Origin: Geodermatophilus arenarius
GTDB taxonomy: Bacteria; Actinomycetota; Actinomycetes; Mycobacteriales; Geodermatophilaceae
Assembly (NCBI RefSeq): GCF_042654585.1
Contig: NZ_JBHSGR010000002.1
Location: 195,522-259,521, forward strand
Length of the DNA stretch: 64,000 nucleotides
Reading direction: 5' to 3'
In this document: positions 48,360 through 56,603 of the stretch, piece after piece
Layout: every line of letters starts with the position of its first letter
Numbering within the stretch: the first letter of the stretch is position 1
Position numbers and translations under genes: made by a program
The notes under the pieces: model-generated
Database searches by the model: none
What the model saw: the letters and a program-made list of their open reading frames with translations, nothing else
What the model was told of the DNA's origin: nothing

Positions 48360-49922
48360 GTGACCCTGACGACGACGTCACGCCACGCCACCGCCACCGG
48401 CCCGCTGCCCGCGCACACCCGCGTGGCGATCGTGGGCAGCGGCTTCTCCGGCATCGGCACCGCCGTCGCCCTGCAACGCGCCGGCATCGACGACTTCGTC
48501 GTCCTCGAGCGCGCCGACAGCCTGGGCGGCACCTGGCGCGACAACGAGTACCCGGGCGCCGCCTGCGACGTCCCCAGCCACCTCTACTCGTTCTCGTTCG
48601 CGCCCAAGCGGGACTGGTCGCACGTCTACTCGCGGCAGCCGGAGATCCGCGCCTACCTGGAGGACGTCGCCACCCGGCACGGCGTGCTGCCGCACCTGCA
48701 CTGCGACACGGACGTCGTCTCCGGCCGGTGGGACGACGACGCGCTGGTCTGGCACCTGGAGACCTCGCGCGGCCGCCTCACCGCCGACGTCCTGGTGAGC
48801 GGCGCCGGCGGCCTGGTCGAGCCGCACCTGCCCGACGTCCCGGGCATCGGGACGTTCCAGGGCCCGTCGTTCCACTCCGCCCGCTGGGACCACTCGGTCG
48901 ACCTGGCGGGCAAGCGGGTCGCCGTCGTCGGCACCGGCGCCTCGGCCGCGCAGTTCGTGCCGGAGCTGCAGAAGACGGCGGCCGAGGTGGTCGTGTTCCA
49001 GCGGACGCCGCCGTGGGTGGTGCCGCGGCAGGACCGCCCCTACACCGAGCGCGAGCACCGGCTGTGGGCACGCGTCCCGGCGCTGCTCCGGCTGGCCCGG
49101 GGCGGGCAGTACCTGGCGCGGGAGGCCCGGCTCGGCATGTGGACCGGCAGCGGCCGGCTGCGCGGCTTCGTCACCAGGCAGGCGCTCGCGTTCCTCGAGC
49201 AGCAGGTGCCCGACCCCGAGCTGCGCGCCAAGCTGACGCCCGACTACGCCATCGGCTGCAAGCGGGTGATCGTCAGCGACGACTACCTGCGGTCGCTCAC
49301 GCAGCCGAACGTCGAGGTGGTCGCCTCGCCGGTGGCGGAGGTCCGCCCGCACGCGGTGGTCGACGCCGACGGCACCGAGCACGAGGTCGACGTCGTCGTG
49401 TACGGCACCGGCTTCCGCGCCATGGACATCCCGCTCGGGCACCGGCTGGTCGGCCGCGAGGGTCGGACCCTGCGCGAGGAGTGGGACCGCGACGGCGTCC
49501 GCGCGCACCGCGGCACCACCGTCGCCGGCTTCCCCAACCTGTTCCTGCTGCTCGGGCCGAACACCGCGCTCGGCCACACCTCCGTCGTCCTGATGATCGA
49601 GGCGCAGATCGGCTACGTCGTCGCGGCGCTGGAGCGGATGCGGGAGACCGGCGCCGGCGCGCTGGAGGTCCGCCGCTCGGCGCAGGACGCCTACGACGCC
49701 CGGATGCAGGCCGAGCTCACCGACACCGTGTGGAACGCCGGCGGCTGCCGCTCCTGGTACCGCGACGAGCAGGGCCGCAACTTCACCCTGTGGCCGACGC
49801 ACACGTACACGTTCAGGCGGGAGATGCAGCGGTTCGACGCCGACGCGTACGAGCTGCGCGCGGCCCCCCCGCGTCCCCGTCCCCGCCTGACCTCGTCCCC
49901 GCCCGACCTCGTCGCCGCCTGA
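48360..49922 (+). CDS. Flavin-containing / Baeyer-Villiger-type monooxygenase
   Basis: 520 aa; GTG with GGAGGTCCC upstream. FAD motif VAIVGSGFSGIGTAVAL, GGTWRDNEYPGAACDVPSHLYSFSF, the Baeyer-Villiger fingerprint FQGPSFHSARWDH (FxGxxxHxxxW), and the NADPH motif VAVVGTGASAAQFVPEL. YGTGF and LLLGPNTALGHTS follow. It inserts oxygen next to ketones or oxidises heteroatoms, using NADPH. Natural substrate unknown. Possibly co-transcribed with the alpha/beta hydrolase 36 bases downstream, which could cleave ester products. Confidence 0.9.
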   Translation: MTLTTTSRHATATGPLPAHTRVAIVGSGFSGIGTAVALQRAGIDDFVVLERADSLGGTWRDNEYPGAACDVPSHLYSFSFAPKRDWSHVYSRQPEIRAYLEDVATRHGVLPHLHCDTDVVSGRWDDDALVWHLETSRGRLTADVLVSGAGGLVEPHLPDVPGIGTFQGPSFHSARWDHSVDLAGKRVAVVGTGASAAQFVPELQKTAAEVVVFQRTPPWVVPRQDRPYTEREHRLWARVPALLRLARGGQYLAREARLGMWTGSGRLRGFVTRQALAFLEQQVPDPELRAKLTPDYAIGCKRVIVSDDYLRSLTQPNVEVVASPVAEVRPHAVVDADGTEHEVDVVVYGTGFRAMDIPLGHRLVGREGRTLREEWDRDGVRAHRGTTVAGFPNLFLLLGPNTALGHTSVVLMIEAQIGYVVAALERMRETGAGALEVRRSAQDAYDARMQAELTDTVWNAGGCRSWYRDEQGRNFTLWPTHTYTFRREMQRFDADAYELRAAPPRPRPRLTSSPPDLVAA

Positions 49923-49958
49923 CCTCGCCGCCGCCCGACCCTGGAGCCCCCGACCCCC

Positions 49959-50999
49959 ATGCGCACCTCCACCGCCGCCGCCGGTCTCGCCGTCCTCGCC
50001 GCCGGGGCCGTCGTCGCCCGCCGCCGCGCCGCCCGTCCCGCCGTCGCCCAGGCCCCTGCCCCCGAGCCGGCTCCCCCGCTGCGCGGCCGCGTCCGGACCG
50101 TGACCACCGAGGACGGCGTCGACCTGCACGTCGAGGAGTTCGGCGCCGAGCGGCCGACGGCGACCGTGGTCCTCGCGCACGGCTACGTGCAGTCCTCGCG
50201 GCTGTGGGCCGGCCAGGTCCGCGACCTGCTGGAGGCCCGCCCGGACCTGCGGGTGGTCACCTACGACCACCGCGGCCACGGCGCCTCCGGCCCGACGCCG
50301 CGGGAGCGCGCCACCATCGACCAGCTCGGCCGCGACCTGGCCGAGGTGCTCGACGCGGTCGCCCCGGACGGGCCGGTCCTGCTCGGCGGCCACTCGATGG
50401 GCGGCATGACGCTCATGGCGCTGGCCGAGCAGCGGCCCGAGCTGTTCGGCGACCGCGTCGCCGGCGTCGCGTTCGTGGGCACCAGCTCCGGCGGGCTGGA
50501 CGCGGTCACCTGGGGGTTGCCCGGGCCGGTGGCGAAGGTCGTCAAGCGGGCCCTGCCGGTGCTCAACGAGCGGGCGGTCCGGGCCGAGCAGGCCGGCAAG
50601 CCGCGCGCGGTCGGCAGGGCCGACATGTGGCTGATCTTCAGCGGCGCGGCCGACCCGGCGGACCTGCAGGCGGCGATGGAGGTGCACCGCGCCTGCTCGG
50701 CCGAGACGGTGGCCGCCTTCCTGCCCACCTTCTCCGACCACGACCGCGCCACGGCGCTCGAGGCGCTGGCGGAGGTCCCGACGCTGGTCGTCGTCGGCGA
50801 CGCCGACAGGTTGTGCCCCGTCGAGCACAGCCGGACGCTCGCCGCGGCGCTGCCCACCGCCGAGCTCGCCGTCTACCCGGGCGCCGGGCACATGGTGCAG
50901 TTGGAGCGCCGTCCCGAGGTCAGCCGCCGGCTGCTCGCGCTCCTCGACCGGGCCCTCGCCGCGGCCGCGGCGCCCGTGCTCGAGGAGCGCAGCGCCTGA
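49959..50999 (+). CDS. Membrane-anchored or secreted alpha/beta hydrolase
   Basis: 346 aa, ATG start. N-terminal hydrophobic segment STAAAGLAVLAAGAVVARRRAA (anchor-like), then a hydrolase fold with VVLAHGYVQSSRLW, YDHRGHGASG, LLGGHSMGGMTLMALAE (Ser nucleophile), LVVVGDADRLCPVEHS (acid) and YPGAGHMVQLERR (His). Esterase or lipase activity is likely. Pairing with a Baeyer-Villiger-type enzyme suggests ester hydrolysis after ketone oxidation; inference from position. Confidence 0.85.
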   Translation: MRTSTAAAGLAVLAAGAVVARRRAARPAVAQAPAPEPAPPLRGRVRTVTTEDGVDLHVEEFGAERPTATVVLAHGYVQSSRLWAGQVRDLLEARPDLRVVTYDHRGHGASGPTPRERATIDQLGRDLAEVLDAVAPDGPVLLGGHSMGGMTLMALAEQRPELFGDRVAGVAFVGTSSGGLDAVTWGLPGPVAKVVKRALPVLNERAVRAEQAGKPRAVGRADMWLIFSGAADPADLQAAMEVHRACSAETVAAFLPTFSDHDRATALEALAEVPTLVVVGDADRLCPVEHSRTLAAALPTAELAVYPGAGHMVQLERRPEVSRRLLALLDRALAAAAAPVLEERSA

Positions 51000-51006
51000 G
51001 GAGGTC

Positions 51007-52404
51007 TCAGCGCGACCGGTCGTAGCCGAAGAAGCCGCGCTTCTTGATCAGCGCGGCCACCTCGGGCGGCACCATCGCCTCCCAGCCGGTGTCCTCGGTC
51101 GGGATCCGCCGGAGCACGTCCCGGCTGAGGATCGGCAGGTGGTCGGGCTTGTGGTCGAGCCCGACGAAGCTGCCGCGCCGGTTCAGGTAGTCGAACAGCG
51201 GCCGCAGCTGCTCGGCCACCTCGAGGGTGTCGACGGTGACCACCTGGCCGTCGCGCAGCATGGGGTAGACGAACAGCCGCAGGTCGTTCTTGAACAGCCG
51301 GCCGAAGCTCTCGAGGATGCCGCCGGGCAGCCCGGCGTGCCGGTCCTCGTCGAACAGCTCGAGGAGGCTGGGCAGCCCCATGACCATGCCGATCCGGCCG
51401 TCGGTGCGCCAGGCCAGGTAGGCGGCGAGCCGGTGGTGGGCCAGGTAGTCCGAGATCAGCACCGGCAGGCCGCAGGCGGCGAGCAGGTCGGCCCGGGCGA
51501 GGAAGTCCCGCCGGTCGACGACGTCCCCGCCGGCGCGCAGGTTGGCCATGGTGAGCTCGGCGAGGACGAGCACCTCGCGCTCGGCGACCGCCGGGTCCCG
51601 CTCGAAGGCGGTGCGGGCCGCCTCGAGCATGTCGAGGTTGACCACCGTCGGCGGGCGGAAGCTGCCGCGCTCGACCAGGATCGCCTTCTTGCGCAGCGCC
51701 TCGCTGGGCTGCAGCACCTTCCGGTCGGGCCCGAACATGGCCGCGCCGGAGAGCCCGACCTGCACGAGCTTGAGCGCCATGACCCGGTTGTCGACCATCC
51801 GGAACTCGATGCCGCTCATCTCCAGCAGGTCGATCTCGATCCGGCCGGTGGTCAGCCGGTCGAGCAGGCTCTCCACCAGGCGGTCGGGCTCGTGGTGCTG
51901 GAAGAAGGCGGCGTGCAGCAGGTTCACGCCGACGATGCCGAGCGCCTCCTGCTGCTGCGGTGCCTCGTCGTCGAGCATCCGCACGTGGACGACGACCTGG
52001 CTGGGTTCGTCGCGCGGGTGGGCCTGGAACTTCACACCCATCCAGCCGTGGCACTCGTTGCCGCCGCGGTAGCTGCGCGCGACGACGGTGTCGGCGAAGG
52101 CGAAGAACGACGTGTCGTCGCCGCGCTGGTCGCCGAGCCGGTCGACGTTGAGCTGGAACTCGCGGTCGAGCATCGCCTGCAGCCGGCCCTTGGAGACGTA
52201 GCGGTCGGCCTTGCCGTAGACGGCGTCGCTGACCGCCATGTCGTAGGCCGACATCGACTTGGCCACCGTGCCCGCCGCGCCGCCGGCGCGGAAGAACCAC
52301 CGGGCGACCTCCTGCCCGGCCCCGATCTCGGCGATCGTGCCGTACCAGCGCAGGTCCAGGTTGATCTGCAGGGCCTTCTGCAGCGTGTCGACACCGGCGT
52401 CCAT
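51007..52404 (-). CDS. Conserved protein of unknown function (465 aa)
   Basis: ATG 52404 with GGAGGTG upstream. Strongly conserved-looking sequence beginning LQKALQINLDLRWYGTIAEIGAGQEVARWFFRAGGAAGTVAKSMSAYDM (in parts), YRGGNECHGWMGVKFQ, MLEAARTAFERDPAVAEREVLVLAELTMANLRAG (in parts) and ending VAALIKKRGFFGYDRSR. I recognise it as a widespread protein that carries uninformative database names, not an enzyme of known function. It has a TACGCT -10 box and a CRP-like site upstream. Confidence 0.8.
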   Translation of the reverse strand: MDAGVDTLQKALQINLDLRWYGTIAEIGAGQEVARWFFRAGGAAGTVAKSMSAYDMAVSDAVYGKADRYVSKGRLQAMLDREFQLNVDRLGDQRGDDTSFFAFADTVVARSYRGGNECHGWMGVKFQAHPRDEPSQVVVHVRMLDDEAPQQQEALGIVGVNLLHAAFFQHHEPDRLVESLLDRLTTGRIEIDLLEMSGIEFRMVDNRVMALKLVQVGLSGAAMFGPDRKVLQPSEALRKKAILVERGSFRPPTVVNLDMLEAARTAFERDPAVAEREVLVLAELTMANLRAGGDVVDRRDFLARADLLAACGLPVLISDYLAHHRLAAYLAWRTDGRIGMVMGLPSLLELFDEDRHAGLPGGILESFGRLFKNDLRLFVYPMLRDGQVVTVDTLEVAEQLRPLFDYLNRRGSFVGLDHKPDHLPILSRDVLRRIPTEDTGWEAMVPPEVAALIKKRGFFGYDRSR

Positions 52405-52438
52405 GGGGCACCTCCGGGTGCGGTCCGGGTGCTGCGCG

Positions 52439-52466
52439 AGCGTAGCCACCTGTGACCCACATCACC
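52439..52466 (-). promoter_or_regulatory. CRP/GlxR-like site and -10 box of the 51007-52404 gene
   Basis: On the minus strand TACGCT (52444-52439) is an actinobacterial -10 box. Six bases upstream of it lies TGTGA-N6-TCACC (read on the plus strand at 52451-52466), one base from TGTGA-N6-TCACA. The spacing to the -10 box is nearly the same as at the dhaK promoter (seven bases). Confidence 0.6.
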
Positions 52467-52513
52467 TCCCGCGACATCGCCGCAGGCACCGCCGTCGATC
52501 CCCTGGGAGGCGG

Positions 52514-53689
52514 TCAGGCGGCGGGGGCGAGCAGGGGTGCCGGGGTGGTGATCTCGGTGCCGTCGGGCCGCCAGGTGCGCCATCGGCCGTCCGGTTGTCG
52601 TTCGACGCGGAAGCCGTGGTGGACCTTGGTGTGGTGGCGCTCGCACAGCAGGGCTGCGTTGTCGAGGCTGGTGTCGCCGCCGTCGATCCAGTGGACCAGG
52701 TGGTGCACGTCGCACCACCACGTCGGTGCACCGCACCCGGCGAACACGCACCCCCCGTCACGGAGCTCGGCGGCGCGGCGGATGTGGCGGCTCACCAGCC
52801 GCCGCTCGCGGCCGAGGTCCAGCGGTGCGCCGTCGGGACCGAACACCACCCGGGACACTGCCCCGTCGCAGGCCAGCCAGCGGGCTCTCGCGGCGGAGAT
52901 GGTGGCGCCGAAGCCCATCCGCCCGGCGTTGGGACGCCCGTGCGGATCGGCCAGGTCCGCCACATTGATGGCGACGGCGATCTGCGGCCTGTGCCCGCGC
53001 AGCGTCGGCAGCGACCCGGACGCCAGGGCGTTGTCGGCCACCTGCACCAGCGCGTCCCCGAGTCGCTGGGCGCGGGTGCGCTCGTCGCCGGCGGGCCGGT
53101 CGGCCTGCACGTGCGCCTCCAGCGCGGTCTGCAGCCTCTCCCCGCCCACGGCGTCCAGGTGCCCGCGGAAGGACAGCGATCCGTCGGCGTGCTTGGCCAG
53201 CGTCAACGACCGCCCCTCGGTCGGATCGGGCTCGGGCCCGTCGGGGTCGAGGGCGTTGCAGTAGTGCTGCACCACCTGGACCAGGTCGGCGTGCGACTGC
53301 TCGACCGCCACGCCGGTGAGCACCGCGTCGATCACCGCCAGGTCCACCCCGGCGGCCGCGGCGGCGGTGAGGCGTTCGGGGGTCACCGCCCGCGCGGCGA
53401 CGGCCACCTGCTCGGCAGACACCAGTCCGGCGTCGTGCGCCTCGGCGAGGGCGGGCAGGTGCTCCAGCGCCCGGCCGTTGCGCACCAGGCGCGACGCCTC
53501 CGCCGTCGACAGCCGGCAGTGGCCGCGCAGCCACGAGGCCATCGACGTCAGGCCGTCGCGCTCCGGCGCCTGGGACAGCTCCGCCGCCCGGACCCGACGG
53601 GCGAGGCGGGCGTCGATCCGGTTGCGCTCGGCGACCAGCGCGGCGACGTCGTCGAGGACGTCACCACTGCACAGTCCACCCGAACACAT
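52514..53689 (-). CDS. DUF222 / 13E12-repeat protein with HNH endonuclease domain
   Basis: 391 aa, ATG 53689. Residues about 10-260 form the DUF222 region typical of actinobacterial multicopy 13E12 proteins (MASWLRGHCRLSTAEASRLVRNGRALEHLPALAEAHDAGLVSAEQV, in parts). The HNH motif at about 310-365 has CVFAGCGAPTWWCDVHHLVHWIDGGDTSLDNAALLCERHHTKVHHG (in parts), with the zinc-binding cysteines present. Probably nicks or cuts DNA. Many near-identical copies per genome are usual; mobility is not shown here. Confidence 0.9.
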   Translation of the reverse strand: MCSGGLCSGDVLDDVAALVAERNRIDARLARRVRAAELSQAPERDGLTSMASWLRGHCRLSTAEASRLVRNGRALEHLPALAEAHDAGLVSAEQVAVAARAVTPERLTAAAAAGVDLAVIDAVLTGVAVEQSHADLVQVVQHYCNALDPDGPEPDPTEGRSLTLAKHADGSLSFRGHLDAVGGERLQTALEAHVQADRPAGDERTRAQRLGDALVQVADNALASGSLPTLRGHRPQIAVAINVADLADPHGRPNAGRMGFGATISAARARWLACDGAVSRVVFGPDGAPLDLGRERRLVSRHIRRAAELRDGGCVFAGCGAPTWWCDVHHLVHWIDGGDTSLDNAALLCERHHTKVHHGFRVERQPDGRWRTWRPDGTEITTPAPLLAPAA

Positions 53690-53749
53690 GATCGAAGTTT
53701 ACGGGGTCCGACGACCGCCTGCACCCTGAACCCCGAGGTCAAACGCCTG

Positions 53750-54949
53750 TCAACAGATCCGCGCCCGCCATTGACAGTCGGCCGCCCGGCCGGCCACCCG
53801 CCGGAGCCCGGGTGTCAGTGCGAGGGACACGGCCAGCGACGCCGCCGCGAACACCGCCATCGCGGCCCCCGGCTGGACGGCGTCGCCCAGCACCCCGGCC
53901 AGCACCGCGAACACCCCCTGCCCGGTCATCCGCGTCGCGGACTCGACACCGAGCACCTGGCCGCGCAGGCCGGGCGGCGTGAGCACGACGAGCCACTCCT
54001 GCTGCGCGAGCGACGCGGCGTAGCCGACCGAGGCGAGCGCCACCAGCACGACGGCGACCGGCACGGACGGCCCGAGCGCGAAGGCGAGGAACGGCGCGGC
54101 CAGCAGCAGCCGCAGCGCGGTGTTCGACCGCCGCCGGCCGGCCGGGGTCAGGAACCGCCCGACCACCAGGTCGCCGGTCGTCATGCCGACGGCGCCGGCC
54201 GCCAGCAGCCAGCCGCCCCGCTCCCCCGCGTACGGCACGAACAGCGCCTCGCAGCCGACGACCAGCCCGTTCGGGACGCACAGCGCCGCGAGCAGCGTGC
54301 GCGTGTCCCGCCGTGCCAGCAGCAGGCGGTTGCCGCGCAGCGTCTCCGCCAGACCGGTCCCCCCGCGCCGGCGCGGCGACCGCTCGGCCAGCCCGAACCG
54401 GAGCACCGGCACGGCGGCGGCGGACACGACCGCGGCCACCACGAACACCTGCGTCGTCGTCAGGGCGGTGAGCAGCAGGCCGCCGGCCGCGAAGCCGACC
54501 ACCTGGAAGGCGCCGCCCGCGACGTTCACCGTCGACCGGGCCAGCGGGAACGCCTCGGCGGGCACGAGCTCCGACAGCAGCCCCCAGCGCGCCCCCGACC
54601 CCACCGAGACCACGTACGCCGTGGCGACGACGAGCAGCAGCCGCACCGCGGGGTCCAGGCCGGGCAGCGCCTGCAGACCCAGCGCCACGGTGGACAGCGC
54701 CCCGACGAGGACCAGCGTGCGCCGCGGCGGGCCGGCGTCCGCCGCCGACATGAGCGTCGTCGCGCCGAGGGCCTGCGCCACCGACGGGCCGGACACCGCC
54801 AGCGCCGTGAGCAGCGCCGAGCCGGTCTGCCGGTGCACCAGCGTGGCCAGGGCCAGCGACGACGTCGTCGCGGCCGTCGTCGTCAGCGCGGTGCCGGTCC
54901 ACAGCGCCCGGAACTCCGGGAGGGAGAACAGCGCCCGGTAGGTGAGCAC
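53750..54949 (-). CDS. MFS transporter
   Basis: 399 aa from GTG 54949; GTG 54985 is an in-frame alternative at the edge of the shared palindrome. Twelve hydrophobic segments; begins LTYRALFSLPEFRALWTGTALTTTAATTSSLALATLV (in parts), a pattern of MFS exporters. Divergent from the ArsR-type regulator at 55007 with a common palindromic operator, so export of the ligand sensed by that regulator is likely. Confidence 0.82.
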   Translation of the reverse strand: MLTYRALFSLPEFRALWTGTALTTTAATTSSLALATLVHRQTGSALLTALAVSGPSVAQALGATTLMSAADAGPPRRTLVLVGALSTVALGLQALPGLDPAVRLLLVVATAYVVSVGSGARWGLLSELVPAEAFPLARSTVNVAGGAFQVVGFAAGGLLLTALTTTQVFVVAAVVSAAAVPVLRFGLAERSPRRRGGTGLAETLRGNRLLLARRDTRTLLAALCVPNGLVVGCEALFVPYAGERGGWLLAAGAVGMTTGDLVVGRFLTPAGRRRSNTALRLLLAAPFLAFALGPSVPVAVVLVALASVGYAASLAQQEWLVVLTPPGLRGQVLGVESATRMTGQGVFAVLAGVLGDAVQPGAAMAVFAAASLAVSLALTPGLRRVAGRAADCQWRARIC

Positions 54950-54986
54950 GTCAGGACCGTGCGGCGCGGGACGCCCCCGGCCCACA

Positions 54987-55006
54987 CTTTCGCCTACGGT
55001 CGAAAG
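54987..55006. promoter_or_regulatory. Palindromic operator shared by MFS and ArsR-type genes
   Basis: CTTTCG (54987-54992) and CGAAAG (55001-55006) form a perfect dyad with an eight-base spacer. The spacer holds TACGGT, a -10 box six bases before the GTG of the regulator gene, which would be leaderless. Binding here would block the regulator's own promoter and probably the MFS promoter. Confidence 0.65.
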
Positions 55007-55960
55007 GTGGGTGAGTTCATCGTCGACGCCGACGTCATGGCGCGCGCCCGCTTCGGCACCTCGCAGCTCACCGAGACCCTGGCCGGGCTGCGGCTGCTGC
55101 TCTCCGAGCAGGTCCCGCCGTGGCACCGCCCCTGGCGCGACACCCACGCCGCCGCGCTGCGCGACCGCCTCGACGCCGACCCGGTCGGCGCCGCCCTGCT
55201 CCGCGCCGCGTTCGGCGCCACCTGGACCGCCGACTTCCTCACCGTGCCGCCCGCGGCGCCCGACCTCGCGCTCGACGAGGAACTGGCCCCCCTCGAGTCG
55301 CTCGACGACGACGCCGTCCGCGCCGACCTCGAGGTGGCCACCGGACCGGTGCCGCCCGCGCTGCACGGCACCGGCCTCGCCCGCACCGCCGCGGACCTGC
55401 TGCGCTGGACGTGGGAGCACACGATCCGCGACGAGTGGCCGCGGCGGCTCCGGGTGCTGCGCGCCGACGTCGTCGCGCGGACCGCCCGGCTGAGCCGCGA
55501 GGGCTGGTCGGGTGCGCTCGACGGCATCGCGCCCGGGGTCCGCTGGCTCCGGGACGGCCGGCTGCAGGTCAACGCGCACCCCTACCCGCCGCGCGACGTC
55601 CGCGGCCGCGACCTGCTGTTCATCGCCACGCACAGCCGCGGCAGCTGGGTGAGCTGGCGGCTGCCGCACACCTACGCCGTCGTCTACCCGGTCACCGGCA
55701 CCCTGGCGTCGGGCCCCGCCCCGCTGCCCGAGCCGCTGGTCCGCCTGCTCGGCCGCAACCGCGCCCGCGTCCTCACCGCGCTCGACGCGCCGCGCAGCAC
55801 CAGCGCGCTGGTCGCCGGGACCGGCCTGCCGCTGGGCAGCGTCGGCGGGCACCTGCGGGTGCTGCTCGACGCCGGCCTGCTCGAGCGCCGCCGGTCGGGA
55901 CGCGAGGTCCTCTACTGGCGCAGCGACGCCGGCGAGGCCCTCCTCGAGGCCGCCGGGTGA
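55007..55960 (+). CDS. ArsR-type winged-helix regulator with N-terminal DUF5937-like domain
   Basis: 317 aa, leaderless GTG. The C-terminal ~75 residues are an ArsR helix-turn-helix (RNRARVLTALDAPRSTSALVAGTGLPLGSVGGHLRVLLDAGLLERRRSGREVLYWRS, in parts). The long N-terminal part (about 1-230) matches actinobacterial DUF5937-type ligand domains (GTSQLTETLAGLRLLL, WTWEHTIRDEWPRRLRVLRADV). It probably represses the divergent MFS gene and itself. Confidence 0.82.
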   Translation: MGEFIVDADVMARARFGTSQLTETLAGLRLLLSEQVPPWHRPWRDTHAAALRDRLDADPVGAALLRAAFGATWTADFLTVPPAAPDLALDEELAPLESLDDDAVRADLEVATGPVPPALHGTGLARTAADLLRWTWEHTIRDEWPRRLRVLRADVVARTARLSREGWSGALDGIAPGVRWLRDGRLQVNAHPYPPRDVRGRDLLFIATHSRGSWVSWRLPHTYAVVYPVTGTLASGPAPLPEPLVRLLGRNRARVLTALDAPRSTSALVAGTGLPLGSVGGHLRVLLDAGLLERRRSGREVLYWRSDAGEALLEAAG

Positions 55961-55967
55961 CCCGCGC

Positions 55968-56603
55968 TCAGCCGGAGCCGGGGCCGGGGAGCAGGCCGCG
56001 CTCGACGGCGACCATCACCGCGCGGGTGCGGTCGTCGACGCCGAGCTTGGCGAACACCCGCAGCAGGTGGGTCTTCACCGTGGCCTCGCCGATGTACAGC
56101 TCCCGGCCGATCTCGGCGTTGGTCAGCCCGCGCGCGACCCCGGCGAGCACCTCGAGCTCCCGCGGCGTCGGCTCCTCCGCCGCGGGCGCCCGCATGCGGG
56201 AGACCAGCCGGGCGGCCACCGGCGGCGCGAGCACGGTCTCCCCGCGGGCGGCCGCCCGGACGGCGTCGGCCAGCTGCGGCAGCGGCGCGTCCTTGAGCAG
56301 GTAACCGGTCGCCCCGGCGGCGACGGCGCGCACGATGTCGGCGTCGGTGTCGTAGGTGGTCAGCACCAGCACCCGGACGCCGGGGTGCGTGACGGCCAGC
56401 CGCTCGATCGCGGTGACGCCGTCCATCCGCGGCATCCGCAGGTCCATGAGGACGACGTCGGGCCGCGTCGCGGCGACCTGCGCCAGGGCCTCCTGCCCGT
56501 CACCGGCCTCCCCGACGACGTCGAGGTCGGGCTGCGCGGTCAGCCAGCCGACCAGCCCGCCGCGCACCACCGGGTGGTCGTCGACCACGAGCACGCGGAT
56601 CAC
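55968..56603 (-). CDS. NarL/LuxR-family response regulator
   Basis: 211 aa, GTG start overlapping the kinase stop. Receiver domain about 3-118 with phosphoacceptor Asp in VVLMDLRMPRMDG, and LKDAPLPQLADAVRAAARGE at its end; LuxR HTH about 148-205 (PTPRELEVLAGVARGLTNAEIGRELYIGEATVKTHLLRVFAKLGV, in parts). Last gene of a four-gene operon with an ABC exporter and its kinase; it probably activates that operon. Confidence 0.93.
   Translation of the reverse strand: MIRVLVVDDHPVVRGGLVGWLTAQPDLDVVGEAGDGQEALAQVAATRPDVVLMDLRMPRMDGVTAIERLAVTHPGVRVLVLTTYDTDADIVRAVAAGATGYLLKDAPLPQLADAVRAAARGETVLAPPVAARLVSRMRAPAAEEPTPRELEVLAGVARGLTNAEIGRELYIGEATVKTHLLRVFAKLGVDDRTRAVMVAVERGLLPGPGSG

Noticed and set aside
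52514..53689. Mobile element or homing endonuclease at the DUF222/HNH gene
   Set aside because: No inverted repeats, target-site duplication or interrupted host gene are visible; DUF222/HNH genes are normal multicopy chromosomal genes in these actinobacteria.
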